A DNA stretch of 39,392 bases from Trueperaceae bacterium (GTDB lineage: Bacteria > Deinococcota > Deinococci > Deinococcales > Trueperaceae). The notes beneath the pieces are model-generated. The model was not told where the DNA came from. It saw only the letters and a program-made list of their open reading frames with translations, and did not search any database. A program made the translations under genes and the position numbers. Where the stretch lies: contig JASBUK010000078.1 of assembly GCA_030147925.1 (NCBI GenBank), forward strand, positions 1-39,392, written 5' to 3'. Shown in pieces: positions 7,989-16,614 of the stretch (the first letter of the stretch is position 1; each line of letters opens with the position of its first letter).

Positions 7989-9124
7989 CACTGTGCCTCC
8001 GAGCGAATAAAGCGCCGCTGAATAAGCACCACCAGCAAGGTGAGTGCCGCTAAGAAGATAGCCGCAGCCGCAGCAAAGCCAACTTCTGGCGTTTGCGCCC
8101 CGGGAAACATGCGGTTGTAGACAAAAAAGGCCAGCGTGATAACCGACCTTAAGGGCACGGCACTGCCAAAAATTGCCACCTGGTCAAACATTTGTAAAGT
8201 GCCGATAAGACCCAGGGTGATTACCAAAAAGGTCACGGGCTGCACTGCCGGAATGGTGATGTAGAAAAATTGCTGCACAGGACTGGCACCATCCAGCGAA
8301 GCCGCCTCGTACTGCGATTTGGGTACATCTTGCAGGGCCGCTAGAAACATCAGCATAAAGGTGGGTATGGTGGTAAAGATATTTTGAATCATGATGGCAA
8401 TAAGCGGCACAGCGGCGCGTAAAAAGGTGGGGAAGGCTGCGGGCACTTCCTGCCGCGTTTGCAGCCAGATAAAGTCAACCGGGACAATTTCACGAGGGAC
8501 AATGACGCCACTGATATTGAGAAGCCAGGTACCGGCGAGCGCCAATAAAAACGAAACAACAAAGAGTGCCGGGTCAAACCAGCCTGCCGGTAGACCCCGG
8601 CGTCGTTCGATAAATACCTGTAACAGCTGAGCGATGAGCAATATGGCGAAAAATACAGCTATGAGCGGTAAATAACTGAGCAGTTGAGTGCTCAGATAGT
8701 TAAAGACACCACGGCGCTGGTACATCCACATAAAGATGAGCGTGATTACCACACTGCTGGTGATGCTGGGCATGTAATAGGCCGCGCGAAAGAAATCGAG
8801 GCCGCGAATTTTAGTGTTTAGGGCCGCGGCCATAACCAGCGCGCCAAAGGTCTGTACCGAAGTAACGATAAACGCAAAGATTATAGAGTTCCTTAAGGCA
8901 ATCAAAAAAAGCTCTTCTTTGAACAGGTTGAGATAGTTTAGTAGGCCCACCCATCTAAAAGGGTCTTCGCCACTGTAGTTGGGGTCTAAGTTAAAAAGAT
9001 TGTAATTGCTAAAGCTAAAGATAACGGCACGTACCGTGGCGTAGACAAAAAAGATAAGCAGCGTAATTAAAAAGGGCGCTAAGAAGAGATAGGCTGCAGT
9101 GATTTCTTGCCGTCTAATTCTCAC
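7988..9124 (-). CDS. MalF-type sugar ABC transporter permease
   Basis: About 378 residues with many membrane segments. The EAA loop (EAASLDGASPVQQFFYIT, about 273-290) contacts the ATPase. Between the early segments (about 12-38, 78-100, 113-134) and the core lies an extra hydrophobic block (about 148-170 and 185-205) with an intervening basic loop, making it larger than a minimal MalF-like permease of about 290 residues. The GTG at 9124 is preceded by AAAGG at 8-nt spacing; upstream in-frame codons reach 9229 but have no clear ribosome-binding site. No MalK-like ATPase gene is in this locus, so a shared ATPase encoded elsewhere is likely. Confidence 0.9.
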   Translation of the reverse strand: MRIRRQEITAAYLFLAPFLITLLIFFVYATVRAVIFSFSNYNLFNLDPNYSGEDPFRWVGLLNYLNLFKEELFLIALRNSIIFAFIVTSVQTFGALVMAAALNTKIRGLDFFRAAYYMPSITSSVVITLIFMWMYQRRGVFNYLSTQLLSYLPLIAVFFAILLIAQLLQVFIERRRGLPAGWFDPALFVVSFLLALAGTWLLNISGVIVPREIVPVDFIWLQTRQEVPAAFPTFLRAAVPLIAIMIQNIFTTIPTFMLMFLAALQDVPKSQYEAASLDGASPVQQFFYITIPAVQPVTFLVITLGLIGTLQMFDQVAIFGSAVPLRSVITLAFFVYNRMFPGAQTPEVGFAAAAAIFLAALTLLVVLIQRRFIRSEAQ

Positions 9125-9240
9125 CGTCACTACCTTTCTGCGATGGCTAAACGCAAATTGTGTGTACTGAAACATTGGATAAGTCCTGCTAAAAACATAA
9201 ACTGCGACACACAATTTGGGGCACGACATTAAAGAGTGCC

Positions 9241-9271
9241 AAAAAGAGGGTGGTTAATTAACCACCCTCTT
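9241..9271 (-). terminator. strong intrinsic terminator/attenuator between binding-protein and permease genes
   Basis: AAGAGGGTGGTTAA (9244-9257) is followed at once by its exact reverse complement (9258-9271), a perfect 28-bp palindrome. On the minus strand it is followed by five Us (complement of 9241-9245). It starts 8 nt after the binding-protein stop codon. Partial termination here would keep the binding protein more abundant than the membrane subunits, a common arrangement in sugar ABC operons. Confidence 0.85.
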
Positions 9272-9279
9272 AATTGTTA

Positions 9280-10509
9280 TTAGCGATTGGCGCGTTCGAT
9301 CAGGGCGTCAATTTCGTTCTGAGCAGCGCTAAGCGCGGCATTTACATCCTGCTGACCGGTCATTACAGCGGTCAGGGCGTTGTTAATCGGCGCCATCCAA
9401 TCGGTGCCTACCTTGCCAAACTGGAAGCCAATGACATTACCGCTGGCCGCACCCTCAAAGACAATACGGTTGGCTTCCGATTCGACCGTTCCCTCGGCAA
9501 AGAAGGGATTGTCAGCTAGGGCCGTGCGGCTGGGGATGGCCAGGCCGTTTTCAAGTACGAACTGCTGGGTATCCGTGCTGGTTAGCGCTTTCAATACAGC
9601 CACGGCGGCATCACGGTTGGCGGTGTCCGCGTTGATGCCCCAGGCAACGGTGTAGAGGAAGTTACCGCGCTCGCCAGAAGGCCCAATGGGCATAAAGGTC
9701 GTGCCGAATTGCAGATTGGGGGCGGCGTCGCGCAGGAAGCCCAGAATCCAGGCACCCTCTATGGCAACGCCGACATTATCGGTGGCAAAGCAGCCGCCGG
9801 TCCAGCCTTCACCAAGATCGCTTGGTTGTACGGCAACGCCTTCTTTGACCAGATCGGTGTAGTAGCTAAAGGCCTCGACAAAGCGCTCGTCAAGCAGATC
9901 GGTATTGCCAGCAGCGTCAAAGGGTTGCCAGCCGGCAGCGAAAGCAAAAGCGCCAAAGCGGGCAAACTCGGCGGGGAAGCAAGCGCCATAAACATCATCG
10001 TCCAAGGCGGCTACGCCGCGAAGCTTATTAGCAAAGCTGTCCCAGTCGTCGTTTTCATTGGGGTATTCGACAGCGGCTTCATCAAAGAGGTCCTTGTTGT
10101 AGTGGATGGCCAGGGTGTTAAAGTCCTTGGCAATGCCATAGAGCTGGTTATCGATGGTGTAAGTGTCTACCAGACTAGTGATGAAGGGACCGGAGTCGAC
10201 AAGATCATCAAGCGGCAGCACTTTACCGCTGGCGATGATGCCGGGGGCGGTTTCGGCGGGGATATAGAAAAGATCGGCGGCGGTGCCTGCCGAGAGCGCA
10301 TTGGTTAGTGCAGCGTTGTAGTCACCCTCTAAGGGTTCGTACTGCACGGTGATTCCTTGTTCGGCCAAATCATCGCCGATTACTTCATCTAAAAGACGAG
10401 CGACAATACGTGGGTCTTCGCCGCCATAACCCATGATGCGTACAGTGGTTTGGGCCAGGGCGGCGGTGACAAAGGCCAATACCAGGATACTGATAGCAAG
10501 CTTCTTCAT
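9280..10509 (-). CDS. sugar ABC transporter substrate-binding protein
   Basis: A 409-residue secreted solute-binding protein of the MalE/family 1 type. A Sec signal peptide (KK, then a hydrophobic core, ending AALA with cleavage before Gln20) lacks a lipobox cysteine. The mature protein therefore may be periplasmic or held in some other way. The mature part has the DLFYIPAE hinge region, LYGIAKDFNTLAI, AIEGAWILGFL, and YTVAWGINADT, typical of oligosaccharide binders. The start has a GGGAGGAAAT ribosome-binding site. It follows lacI by about 77 nt and is separated from the permeases by a strong terminator. The sugar is unknown; GH130 and debranching-type neighbours suggest a mannoside or mixed glucoside oligomer. 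Confidence 0.93.
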   Translation of the reverse strand: MKKLAISILVLAFVTAALAQTTVRIMGYGGEDPRIVARLLDEVIGDDLAEQGITVQYEPLEGDYNAALTNALSAGTAADLFYIPAETAPGIIASGKVLPLDDLVDSGPFITSLVDTYTIDNQLYGIAKDFNTLAIHYNKDLFDEAAVEYPNENDDWDSFANKLRGVAALDDDVYGACFPAEFARFGAFAFAAGWQPFDAAGNTDLLDERFVEAFSYYTDLVKEGVAVQPSDLGEGWTGGCFATDNVGVAIEGAWILGFLRDAAPNLQFGTTFMPIGPSGERGNFLYTVAWGINADTANRDAAVAVLKALTSTDTQQFVLENGLAIPSRTALADNPFFAEGTVESEANRIVFEGAASGNVIGFQFGKVGTDWMAPINNALTAVMTGQQDVNAALSAAQNEIDALIERANR

Positions 10510-10586
10510 ATTTCCTCCCTAAAGGTTTCATGACATTTACTGGATAAAGAAAGTGGTGATTTATTGCCAGTGAGTCAAAAAGGCCC

Positions 10587-11585
10587 TCACCTCCTTTTGG
10601 CGGTAGTACCGCGAACGATTAACTGTACGGGAACGGTTTCATGCCTGATGGGTTTGCCACTGAGTCCTTCCTTAAGCAGGTCTACGGCCACGGCGGTGAT
10701 TTGTTCTATGTCTTGTCTGATGGTGGTCAGGGTTTCGCCAATTTCTGGTAAATCGTCAAAGCCAACCACCGAGATATCCAGCGGCACACGCAAGCCAAGG
10801 TCTTCAAGAGCGGCAATTGCCCCTATCGCCATCTCATCGGAAGCAGCAAAGACAGCGCTAAAATTCAGGCCATCTTCAAGCGCCTTGCGTACAGCGCGAT
10901 AGCCGCCTAATGAGCTGAAGTCGCCATCTAACAACAACTCGGGGTGAGGTTTAATACCGGCGTTGTTTAAAGCAGCGAGATGACCCTGATAGCGATCTTG
11001 AAAGGCCTGATTGTTCATAAGGCCACTTAAGTGGACGATGTCACGATGCCCCAAACGCAAGAGGTGCTCAACCGCCTGGCGTCCACCATCGTAATCGTCT
11101 GGTACTACCCAGCGAATACCTTCACCGTGTCCCACCAAAACAAAGGGAATATTGTGCTCTTGCAAATAATGAATCCGTGGGTCATCGTCGTGAGCGCCAA
11201 AAAGCACCATGCCGTCAGTCAGTTCTGTCGGCAGGCCCTGGCTGTCTGACTGAACCTCTTCAAATCGGAAACCTTCAGCTTGCAACTCACCCATTAAATA
11301 TTCGAGAAATAGCGTAAAAAAAGGCGTTAAGCGGCGGCTTCCCGCAGCGATGCTGAGGCCGATGCGGGTCGGTTGGCGAAAAGACAATTCTCTGGCGGCA
11401 AGATCAGGCTGATAATTGAGGTGGATGATGGCTGCCTGTACGCGTGCTCGGGTTTGAGCCTTTACTCCGGCGCGATTATTGAGTACACGACTAACTGTAC
11501 CGGTAGAAACGCCGGCCTCTTTAGCCACATCCTGGATGGTGGGCCGGGGTTTTTGGGGGCTCGAGCTTAGCGGTCTTGCCATCAT
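10587..11585 (-). CDS. LacI-family transcriptional regulator
   Basis: About 332 residues. The N-terminal helix-turn-helix (TIQDVAKEAGVSTGTVSRVLNN) and hinge are classic LacI/PurR. The remainder is the periplasmic-binding-like sensor with VGFDDLPEIGETLTTIRQD near the C-terminus, where family members have the DDxP...LTTIRQ motif. It would bind the palindrome at 11603-11622, just upstream of its own start, and repress both itself with the transporter operon and the divergent GH130 gene until an inducing sugar is present. Of two adjacent ATGs (11585, 11582) the first fits AGGTGAGG upstream. A GCTCGAGC octamer lies at codons 7-9. Confidence 0.93.
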   Translation of the reverse strand: MMARPLSSSPQKPRPTIQDVAKEAGVSTGTVSRVLNNRAGVKAQTRARVQAAIIHLNYQPDLAARELSFRQPTRIGLSIAAGSRRLTPFFTLFLEYLMGELQAEGFRFEEVQSDSQGLPTELTDGMVLFGAHDDDPRIHYLQEHNIPFVLVGHGEGIRWVVPDDYDGGRQAVEHLLRLGHRDIVHLSGLMNNQAFQDRYQGHLAALNNAGIKPHPELLLDGDFSSLGGYRAVRKALEDGLNFSAVFAASDEMAIGAIAALEDLGLRVPLDISVVGFDDLPEIGETLTTIRQDIEQITAVAVDLLKEGLSGKPIRHETVPVQLIVRGTTAKRR

Positions 11586-11602
11586 ACTTTTTAACCTCAC
11601 CT

Positions 11603-11622
11603 TTTTGTAAGCGGTTACAAAA
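11603..11622. promoter_or_regulatory. LacI-family operator between the divergent genes
   Basis: TTTTGTAA (11603-11610) and TTACAAAA (11615-11622) are exact inverted repeats flanking GCGG. The core TGTAAnCGnTTACA is the textbook LacI-family operator. It lies 18 nt upstream of the lacI start and directly next to the -35 of the GH130 promoter, so one dimer could control both directions. Confidence 0.85.
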
Positions 11623-11623
11623 C

Positions 11624-11652
11624 TTGATGTCGTTAGCTTAATCCCTTAGTAT
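11624..11652 (+). promoter_or_regulatory. sigma70-like promoter of the GH130 gene
   Basis: TTGATG (11624-11629) and TAGTAT (11647-11652) are separated by 17 nt, and the operator ends one base before the -35. A start site near 11659 would give about a 30-nt leader containing the GGAGG site in front of the ATG at 11690. Confidence 0.7.
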
Positions 11653-11689
11653 TTTATTGTCAAGAGGCAATGAATTATTGGAGGTCAAC

Positions 11690-12601
11690 ATGAGGCTCGA
11701 GCGACACCCCAACAACCCGCTGTTAAAACCCAATGTCCAGCACGATTGGGAGGCGTTAAATGTCTTTAATGCCGGCGTGGTTTATCACGAGGGGCTTTTT
11801 CATATGCACTACCGGGCGCAAGGCCTGGACTACATATCCCATATCGGCTATGCGGTCTCAGAAGATGGTGTAAATTGGAACCGCTTACAAAATCCCATCT
11901 TATCCCCAAGCTCTGAACAGGATGCTCGAGGAGTCGAGGACCCTCGAGTCACTTACTTAGGCGGTCGTTTTTATATGGCTTACACGGCCTATGGCCGACT
12001 TGGCCCCTACCCGGAAACGGGGGTGCCACCGACCGGCATCACGCCAATGTACGCAGTGAGTGATAACCTCATCAGCTGGGAGCCTTTAGGCCCAATGATC
12101 GTCGGTGAGGATAACAAAGATCACGCCCTCTTTCCGGCGAAGATTGACGGGCGCTACGTCAGCTTTCACAGGCGACCGCCCAGCATCTGGCTGGCCTTTA
12201 GTGTGGATATGAAAAATTGGGGAAAACACGTTGAGGTCATTAAGCCTCGCCCCGGCCTCTGGGACGGCAAGCGTGTAGGAGCGGGAGGGCCACCGCTTGA
12301 GACCGAAGCCGGCTGGCTGCTGATTTATCACGGCTATGACGAGAATCATGTTTATTGTTTGGGTACTGCATTGTTAGACAAGGATGACCCGCGCAAGCTG
12401 CTAAAGCGACCCACCCAGCCTATTCTCGTGCCCGAGGAACCCTGGGAGATAAAGGGCGACGTAGCCAATGTGGTCTTTAGCTGCGCCAACCCGGTGGTGG
12501 ACGGCACTGTATACGTTTATTACGGTGGTGCCGACAGGGTGATTGCCTTGGCGACGATAGAGCTGGAGGATTTGCTGGCCTGGACTATTGGTGAAGGTTG
12601 A
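11690..12601 (+). CDS. GH130-family glycoside phosphorylase/hydrolase (beta-mannoside type)
   Basis: A 303-residue five-bladed beta-propeller enzyme of the GH130 type. It starts RLERHPNNPLLKP and has FNAGVVYHEGLFHMHYRA, GYAVSEDGVNW, and the conserved GVEDPRV motif (82-88), which holds the catalytic acidic residue in this family. VYVYYGGADRVIALA is the closing blade. Known GH130 members phosphorolyse or hydrolyse beta-1,2- or beta-1,4-mannosides. No signal peptide is present, so it is cytosolic. I chose the ATG at 11690 because GGAGG lies 7 nt upstream and homology starts there. It diverges from lacI across a LacI operator and carries a second half-operator inside the gene. Phosphorylase or hydrolase activity cannot be decided without alignment of phosphate-binding residues. 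Confidence 0.9.
   Translation: MRLERHPNNPLLKPNVQHDWEALNVFNAGVVYHEGLFHMHYRAQGLDYISHIGYAVSEDGVNWNRLQNPILSPSSEQDARGVEDPRVTYLGGRFYMAYTAYGRLGPYPETGVPPTGITPMYAVSDNLISWEPLGPMIVGEDNKDHALFPAKIDGRYVSFHRRPPSIWLAFSVDMKNWGKHVEVIKPRPGLWDGKRVGAGGPPLETEAGWLLIYHGYDENHVYCLGTALLDKDDPRKLLKRPTQPILVPEEPWEIKGDVANVVFSCANPVVDGTVYVYYGGADRVIALATIELEDLLAWTIGEG
11879..11892. promoter_or_regulatory. candidate auxiliary LacI operator inside the GH130 gene
   Basis: Fourteen bases here (AACCGCTTACAAAA) are identical to one arm plus the centre of the main operator (11603-11622, read on the other strand). The centres are about 267 bp apart. A second arm is imperfect, so this would be a weaker site, placed like lacO2 within lacZ to allow looping. 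Confidence 0.45.
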
Positions 12602-12722
12602 TGTTACTTAAGATAAATTTATGGAAAACCAGGTAGAGTACTAGCTGTGAATTTGTAAGTTAGCTCGAGCCTGTGGCGGGAACCATTTTCTTAAGTAATG
12701 TGCAGATGTTTTGCTTAATGGT

Positions 12723-13151
12723 ATGAGACTTTGGTCATTACACCCAAAATACTTAGATGCTAAGGGACTGGTGGCCTTGTGGCGTGAGGCTTTACTGGCG
12801 CAGAAGGTTTTATGCGGTGAAACTAAAGGCTATCACCAGCACCCGCAGATCGAGCGCTTTAAGGTTGTGGTGGAGCCAAGCGAGACTATAGCAGGCTATT
12901 TGCAAGAAGTTTTTAGCGAGTCGCTAAGGCGGAGTTACCGTTTTGATTGCAGCAAATTTCTCTGGGTAAAAGCAAAAGCGCCGCTTGTAGTTACAGATGG
13001 CCAGCTTAGCTATGAGTTTTCGCACCTAAAAGCCAAGCTAGCTCGGCGTGACCGGCAGCTATACGCAGAATTGCAAGAGGTCAAATCACCCGAGCCGTAC
13101 CCGCTGTTCAAAGTCGTTCCGGGTCTGGTGGCTTCCTGGGAGAAAGTCTAA
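12723..13151 (+). CDS. pyrimidine-dimer DNA glycosylase-like protein (Pyr_excise family)
   Basis: About 142 residues beginning [25 protein letters not shown], the hallmark of small proteins annotated as pyrimidine-dimer DNA glycosylase. Family knowledge says T4 endonuclease V uses its N-terminal threonine amine and Glu23. Here the WRE segment (Glu22) aligns with that glutamate, but residue 2 is Arg rather than Thr, so dimer-glycosylase chemistry is not assured. The ATG at 12723 is preferred to the in-frame TTG at 12711, which would add MLNG. It converges on glnS, the two stop codons sharing CTAA. A role in UV-damage repair fits a Deinococcota host but is inference. Confidence 0.75.
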   Translation: MRLWSLHPKYLDAKGLVALWREALLAQKVLCGETKGYHQHPQIERFKVVVEPSETIAGYLQEVFSESLRRSYRFDCSKFLWVKAKAPLVVTDGQLSYEFSHLKAKLARRDRQLYAELQEVKSPEPYPLFKVVPGLVASWEKV

Positions 13152-15484
13152 GCGAGTTTTTCTTGTACTAATTGCTGCACCAGTTGTGGTTTGGTCTTAC
13201 CCTGGGTCTCGCGCATCACCTGGCCTACAAAAAAGCCCAAAAGACCAGTTTTGCCCGCCCTAAAGGCCGCGACCTTATCCGGATGAGCCGCCAGCAGCTT
13301 ATCCACGATGGCTTCTAAAGCGGCAGTGTCGCTGACTTGCTCGAGCCCTTTTGCCGTAACAATGTCCTGGGGCTTGTCGCCGCTTTTAAGCATTTCAGCA
13401 AAAACGTCTTTGGCAATGCGGTTTGAGATAATACCGTCATCAATGAGCGCCACCAGTGCGGCAAGGTCGGCGGCGGCAAAGGGCAAGTCTGCTAAGCTTT
13501 TGTTCTTTAGTTCGCGCAGCAGGTCGTTGATTAACCAGTTGGCAAGGCCCTGCGGATTAGCATAGGCTTTTACAGCATCCTCAAAAAACTTGCTCAAAGC
13601 CGGGTCGGCAGCCAGAATAATTGCGTCAGTGCGGCTGAGTTTAAGGGCACTTAGGTAGTGCTCGAGCCTTGCCTTTTGCTCAGCACTAAAATCCTCGCTG
13701 GGATCAGGTTCTTTGCCGACAGACTCTGGTTTTTTAGCTTCGGCCCGGGTTTTGGGTTTTATAGTTGTCTTCTCCGGCTGACGCTGTTTGGCCCAGGAAT
13801 CACGCAGCCCGACAATGCGATTAAACACCGGTTTTTCTGCCGTCGAGTCTAGCGCATCGCTAATAAAGTAACCCTGCCGTTCAAACTGGTAGCGGCTACC
13901 CGCCGGGTCGTTTTTGACGCTGGGCTCAACAAGGCTGCCCGTGAGAGTTAGCAATGACTCGGGGTTTAAATAGTCTGTATAATCGGAGCCTTCGTCGGGA
14001 TTGGGCACGTTAAAAAGGCGGTCATAGAGCCTGACTTCGGCAGCTAGAGCATGTTTGGCGGAAACCCAGTGAATTACACCTTTGACTTTGCGCCCATCGG
14101 CAGGGTCTCGGCCTAGAGTAGCCGGGTCATAGCTGCAGCGGAGTTCGCTGATATTACCTTGTGCGTCTTTGATGACCTCTTCGCATTTGATGACGTAGCC
14201 GTAGCGCAGCCGCACTTCACCCCCAGGGCTTAGACGAAAGAAGCCTTTGGGCGCTTCTTCCATAAAATCTTCGCGCTCTATAAAAATCTCGCGCGAAAAC
14301 GGCAGTGAGCGCGAACCCTCCTTGGGTACGTCATGAGGCCAATAGGGAGCGTCTAATTCCTCGGTTTTATCCCCCGGGTAGTTGCTGATAACCACCTTGA
14401 GTGGTTGCAATACCGCCATGACGCGGGGGGCCTTGTCATTTAGGTCTTCGCGAATGCTGTGCTCGAGCAAGGCTATGTCAACGCGGCTGTTGGTCTTGGC
14501 AACACCAATGTGGTTGGCAAAATTGCGGATGGCCTCGGGGGTGACGCCACGCCGCCGCAAGCCGGCAATGGTGGGCAAACGCGGATCATCCCAGCCGTTA
14601 ACATGCTGGTTTTTGACCAGTTCGATGAGTTTGCGTTTGCTGAGCACGGTGTAATCCAGGTTGAGCCGGGCAAATTCGTACTGATACGGGCGCATTGCAG
14701 GCTGGGTGTTGTCCATAAGCCAGTCGTAAATATCGCGGTTGTTTTCAAATTCGAGCGTGCACAGCGAGTGCGTCACGCCTTCGAGGGCATCCGAGAGGGG
14801 GTGAGCAAAGTCGTACATCGGGTAAATCGGCCAGTCGTCAGCCGTGCGGTAATGATGTGCGTGGCGTATGCGATAAAGCAAGGGGTCACGCATTTTCATG
14901 TTTGGCGAGGCCATGTCGATTTTGGCCCTTAAAACGTGACTGCCATCAGGAAATTCGCCAGCGCGCATACGTTTAAAGAGATCGAGATTTTCTGCTATCG
15001 AGCGCTCACGATAAGGGCTGGCCCGACCGGCTTCGGTAACGGTGCCGCGATATTCGCGGATTTCTTCTTCACTTAGGCTGTCCACATAGGCCTTGCCGCT
15101 TTTAATCAGCTCGAGAGCATGTAGGTAGAACTGCTCGAAATAATCCGAGGCAAAATACAGCCTATCTTCCCAATCAAAACCAAGCCAGCTTATGTCCCCT
15201 TTTATAGACTCGACATATTCCAAGTCTTCGGTAGTGGGGTTGGTGTCATCAAAACGCAAATTGCACCGGCCCTGGTAATCCTGAGCCAAGCCAAAGTTAA
15301 GGCAGATTGACTTGGCATGTCCGATATGCAGGTAGCCGTTGGGTTCCGGCGGAAAGCGGGTGACAACGCTCTCATGCTTGCGGGTTTTTAAATCTTCATC
15401 GATGATGGCCGTGATGAAGTTGGGGCTCAGCAGGCGCTTGACCGGTTCTTTATTAGTTTTGGGGCTGGGGGCTCGAGTGCTCAT
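13148..15484 (-). CDS. glnS: glutaminyl-tRNA synthetase with C-terminal GatB/YqeY-type domain
   Basis: About 778 residues; ordinary GlnRS is about 550. The class I catalytic core has the HIGH motif ([14 protein letters not shown]), FDDTNP, FEFNNR-like ENNRDIYDW and the KMSKS-equivalent VLSKRKL. The anticodon-binding barrels follow. A charged linker ([17 protein letters not shown]) leads to about 180 residues resembling the tail domain of GatB and YqeY ([39 protein letters not shown]). This chimera is described for Deinococcus radiodurans GlnRS, where the added domain helps tRNA(Gln) recognition. The ATG at 15484 has GAGG 7 nt upstream; the longer frame to 15526 lacks such a site. Confidence 0.95.
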   Translation of the reverse strand: MSTRAPSPKTNKEPVKRLLSPNFITAIIDEDLKTRKHESVVTRFPPEPNGYLHIGHAKSICLNFGLAQDYQGRCNLRFDDTNPTTEDLEYVESIKGDISWLGFDWEDRLYFASDYFEQFYLHALELIKSGKAYVDSLSEEEIREYRGTVTEAGRASPYRERSIAENLDLFKRMRAGEFPDGSHVLRAKIDMASPNMKMRDPLLYRIRHAHHYRTADDWPIYPMYDFAHPLSDALEGVTHSLCTLEFENNRDIYDWLMDNTQPAMRPYQYEFARLNLDYTVLSKRKLIELVKNQHVNGWDDPRLPTIAGLRRRGVTPEAIRNFANHIGVAKTNSRVDIALLEHSIREDLNDKAPRVMAVLQPLKVVISNYPGDKTEELDAPYWPHDVPKEGSRSLPFSREIFIEREDFMEEAPKGFFRLSPGGEVRLRYGYVIKCEEVIKDAQGNISELRCSYDPATLGRDPADGRKVKGVIHWVSAKHALAAEVRLYDRLFNVPNPDEGSDYTDYLNPESLLTLTGSLVEPSVKNDPAGSRYQFERQGYFISDALDSTAEKPVFNRIVGLRDSWAKQRQPEKTTIKPKTRAEAKKPESVGKEPDPSEDFSAEQKARLEHYLSALKLSRTDAIILAADPALSKFFEDAVKAYANPQGLANWLINDLLRELKNKSLADLPFAAADLAALVALIDDGIISNRIAKDVFAEMLKSGDKPQDIVTAKGLEQVSDTAALEAIVDKLLAAHPDKVAAFRAGKTGLLGFFVGQVMRETQGKTKPQLVQQLVQEKLA

Positions 15485-15542
15485 AACTATCCTCGTGAGC
15501 CTACCACTGCTGATAAATCCCGGCAAGCTTAGCTTAAGGCTA

Positions 15543-15606
15543 GTGGAAAGTAAAAAGTAAAAAGCGAAAAGTGGGTTCCTTAACTTTTACTACCAACCAC
15601 TCACCC
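15543..15606. repeat. intergenic palindromic repeat, copy A (short)
   Basis: An AG-rich left arm (AGTAAAAAGT repeats, then GTGGGT) and a CT-rich right arm (ACTTTTACTACCAACCACTC) form an imperfect inverted repeat. It ends at the korB stop codon (15607-15609) and lies in front of glnS. Its composition and the ACCAACCACTC motif match the other four copies in the window. Confidence 0.65.
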
Positions 15607-16494
15607 CTACATCATCCGGCGCAAGACAGTTTGCGCCTGCTCTTGGCTCAAACCCAAGCTGCGCTTTGCCATAGGTGGGCCGCTGAGCACCGGTTCTTGT
15701 TCGCCAAGTGTTGGCACGCCTTCAACCTTGAAAAACAGCCCGGTATAGATACTGTCATCCCAGATCATGGCTTTTTCACAGGCGGTTTTCCAATCGCTGG
15801 AGTCATGGCCTTCGTCTTCAAGTTTGCGAACACGCTCGCGGAAAAAGTTGTAGTCGTTATCGTGGTTAAAGGTCACACAAGGGCTAAAGACATCGATGTG
15901 GGCAAAGCCCTTGTGTTCAATGGCTTGCTTCATGAGGTCGATCAGATGCCGGCCATGACCGGTAAAGCCACGGGCCACAAAGGTAGCACCGTTCATTATT
16001 GCGGCGGTAGTGGGGTTGACAGGCCGCTCGATACTGCCAAAGGGACTGCTCTTAGTGCGCATTCCTTCGCGGCTGGTAGGGGAGAGCTGCCCGGTAGTCA
16101 GACCGTAAATCTGATTGTTCATAACGATATAGGTCAGGTCAACATTGCGCCGGGCCGTATGTGTAAAGTGGTTGCCGCCGATACCGTAGCCGTCACCATC
16201 GCCACCGGTGGCAATAACCGTCAGCTGGTGATTGGCCATTTTGGCGCCGGTGGCTACGGCTAGGGAGCGTCCATGCAGGGTGTGCATGCCAAAGGCGTTA
16301 AAAAAGCCTGGAAAATTAGATGAGCAGCCGATGCCACTGACATTGAGAATGTTGTGGGGCATAAGCTCCAATTCTGCGCAGGCCTTTTGCAGGGCATTGA
16401 GCACACCAAAATCACCACAGCCTGGACACCAGTCGGGGTCGACCTTACCCTTGAAATCCTTGGCATTGAGTTGTGGGGCTGCGCTGTCTAACAT
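15607..16494 (-). CDS. korB: 2-oxoacid:ferredoxin oxidoreductase, beta subunit
   Basis: A 295-residue thiamine-diphosphate and [4Fe-4S] subunit. WCPGCGDFG (Cys23, Cys26), IGCSS (Cys57) and FSPCVTFN (Cys206) give the four cysteines known to ligate the cluster in two-subunit enzymes of this family. GGDGDGYGIGGNH through the following NN is the ThDP/Mg motif. With korA it would oxidise a 2-oxoacid, likely 2-oxoglutarate, to the acyl-CoA with reduction of ferredoxin. AAAGGAG precedes the ATG. It lies 120 nt downstream of korA, separated by repeat copy B. No ferredoxin gene is adjacent. Confidence 0.94.
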   Translation of the reverse strand: MLDSAAPQLNAKDFKGKVDPDWCPGCGDFGVLNALQKACAELELMPHNILNVSGIGCSSNFPGFFNAFGMHTLHGRSLAVATGAKMANHQLTVIATGGDGDGYGIGGNHFTHTARRNVDLTYIVMNNQIYGLTTGQLSPTSREGMRTKSSPFGSIERPVNPTTAAIMNGATFVARGFTGHGRHLIDLMKQAIEHKGFAHIDVFSPCVTFNHDNDYNFFRERVRKLEDEGHDSSDWKTACEKAMIWDDSIYTGLFFKVEGVPTLGEQEPVLSGPPMAKRSLGLSQEQAQTVLRRMM

Positions 16495-16530
16495 TTTTGC
16501 TCCTTTCGCAAATAAATTTCAAAATTTGAA

Positions 16531-16613
16531 ATAGTTAGTGGTAGGTGGTTAGTAGAAGGTAGTAAGTAGAGATTTTCCTACAAACTACTCACTACTAACC
16601 ACTTTCTATCTTG
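16531..16613. repeat. intergenic palindromic repeat, copy B (short)
   Basis: A long imperfect inverted repeat. GTGGTTAGTAG in the left arm is the exact reverse complement of CTACTAACCAC in the right arm, with further pairing inward and a central GATTTTCCTAC segment shared with copy D. It ends next to the korA stop codon, so the transcript between korA and korB would carry a hairpin with arms of roughly 30 nt. Confidence 0.75.
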
Positions 16614-16614
16614 T

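Noticed and set aside
9709-10308. 199-codon open frame on the plus strand
   Set aside because: It lies wholly antisense to the substrate-binding protein, is low-complexity (Gly/Ala/Val-rich), has no recognisable family and no ribosome-binding site. It is a mirror of the real gene.
15571-16263. 230-codon open frame on the plus strand
   Set aside because: It is antisense to korB, which has full cofactor and cysteine motifs; the antisense frame shows no domain.
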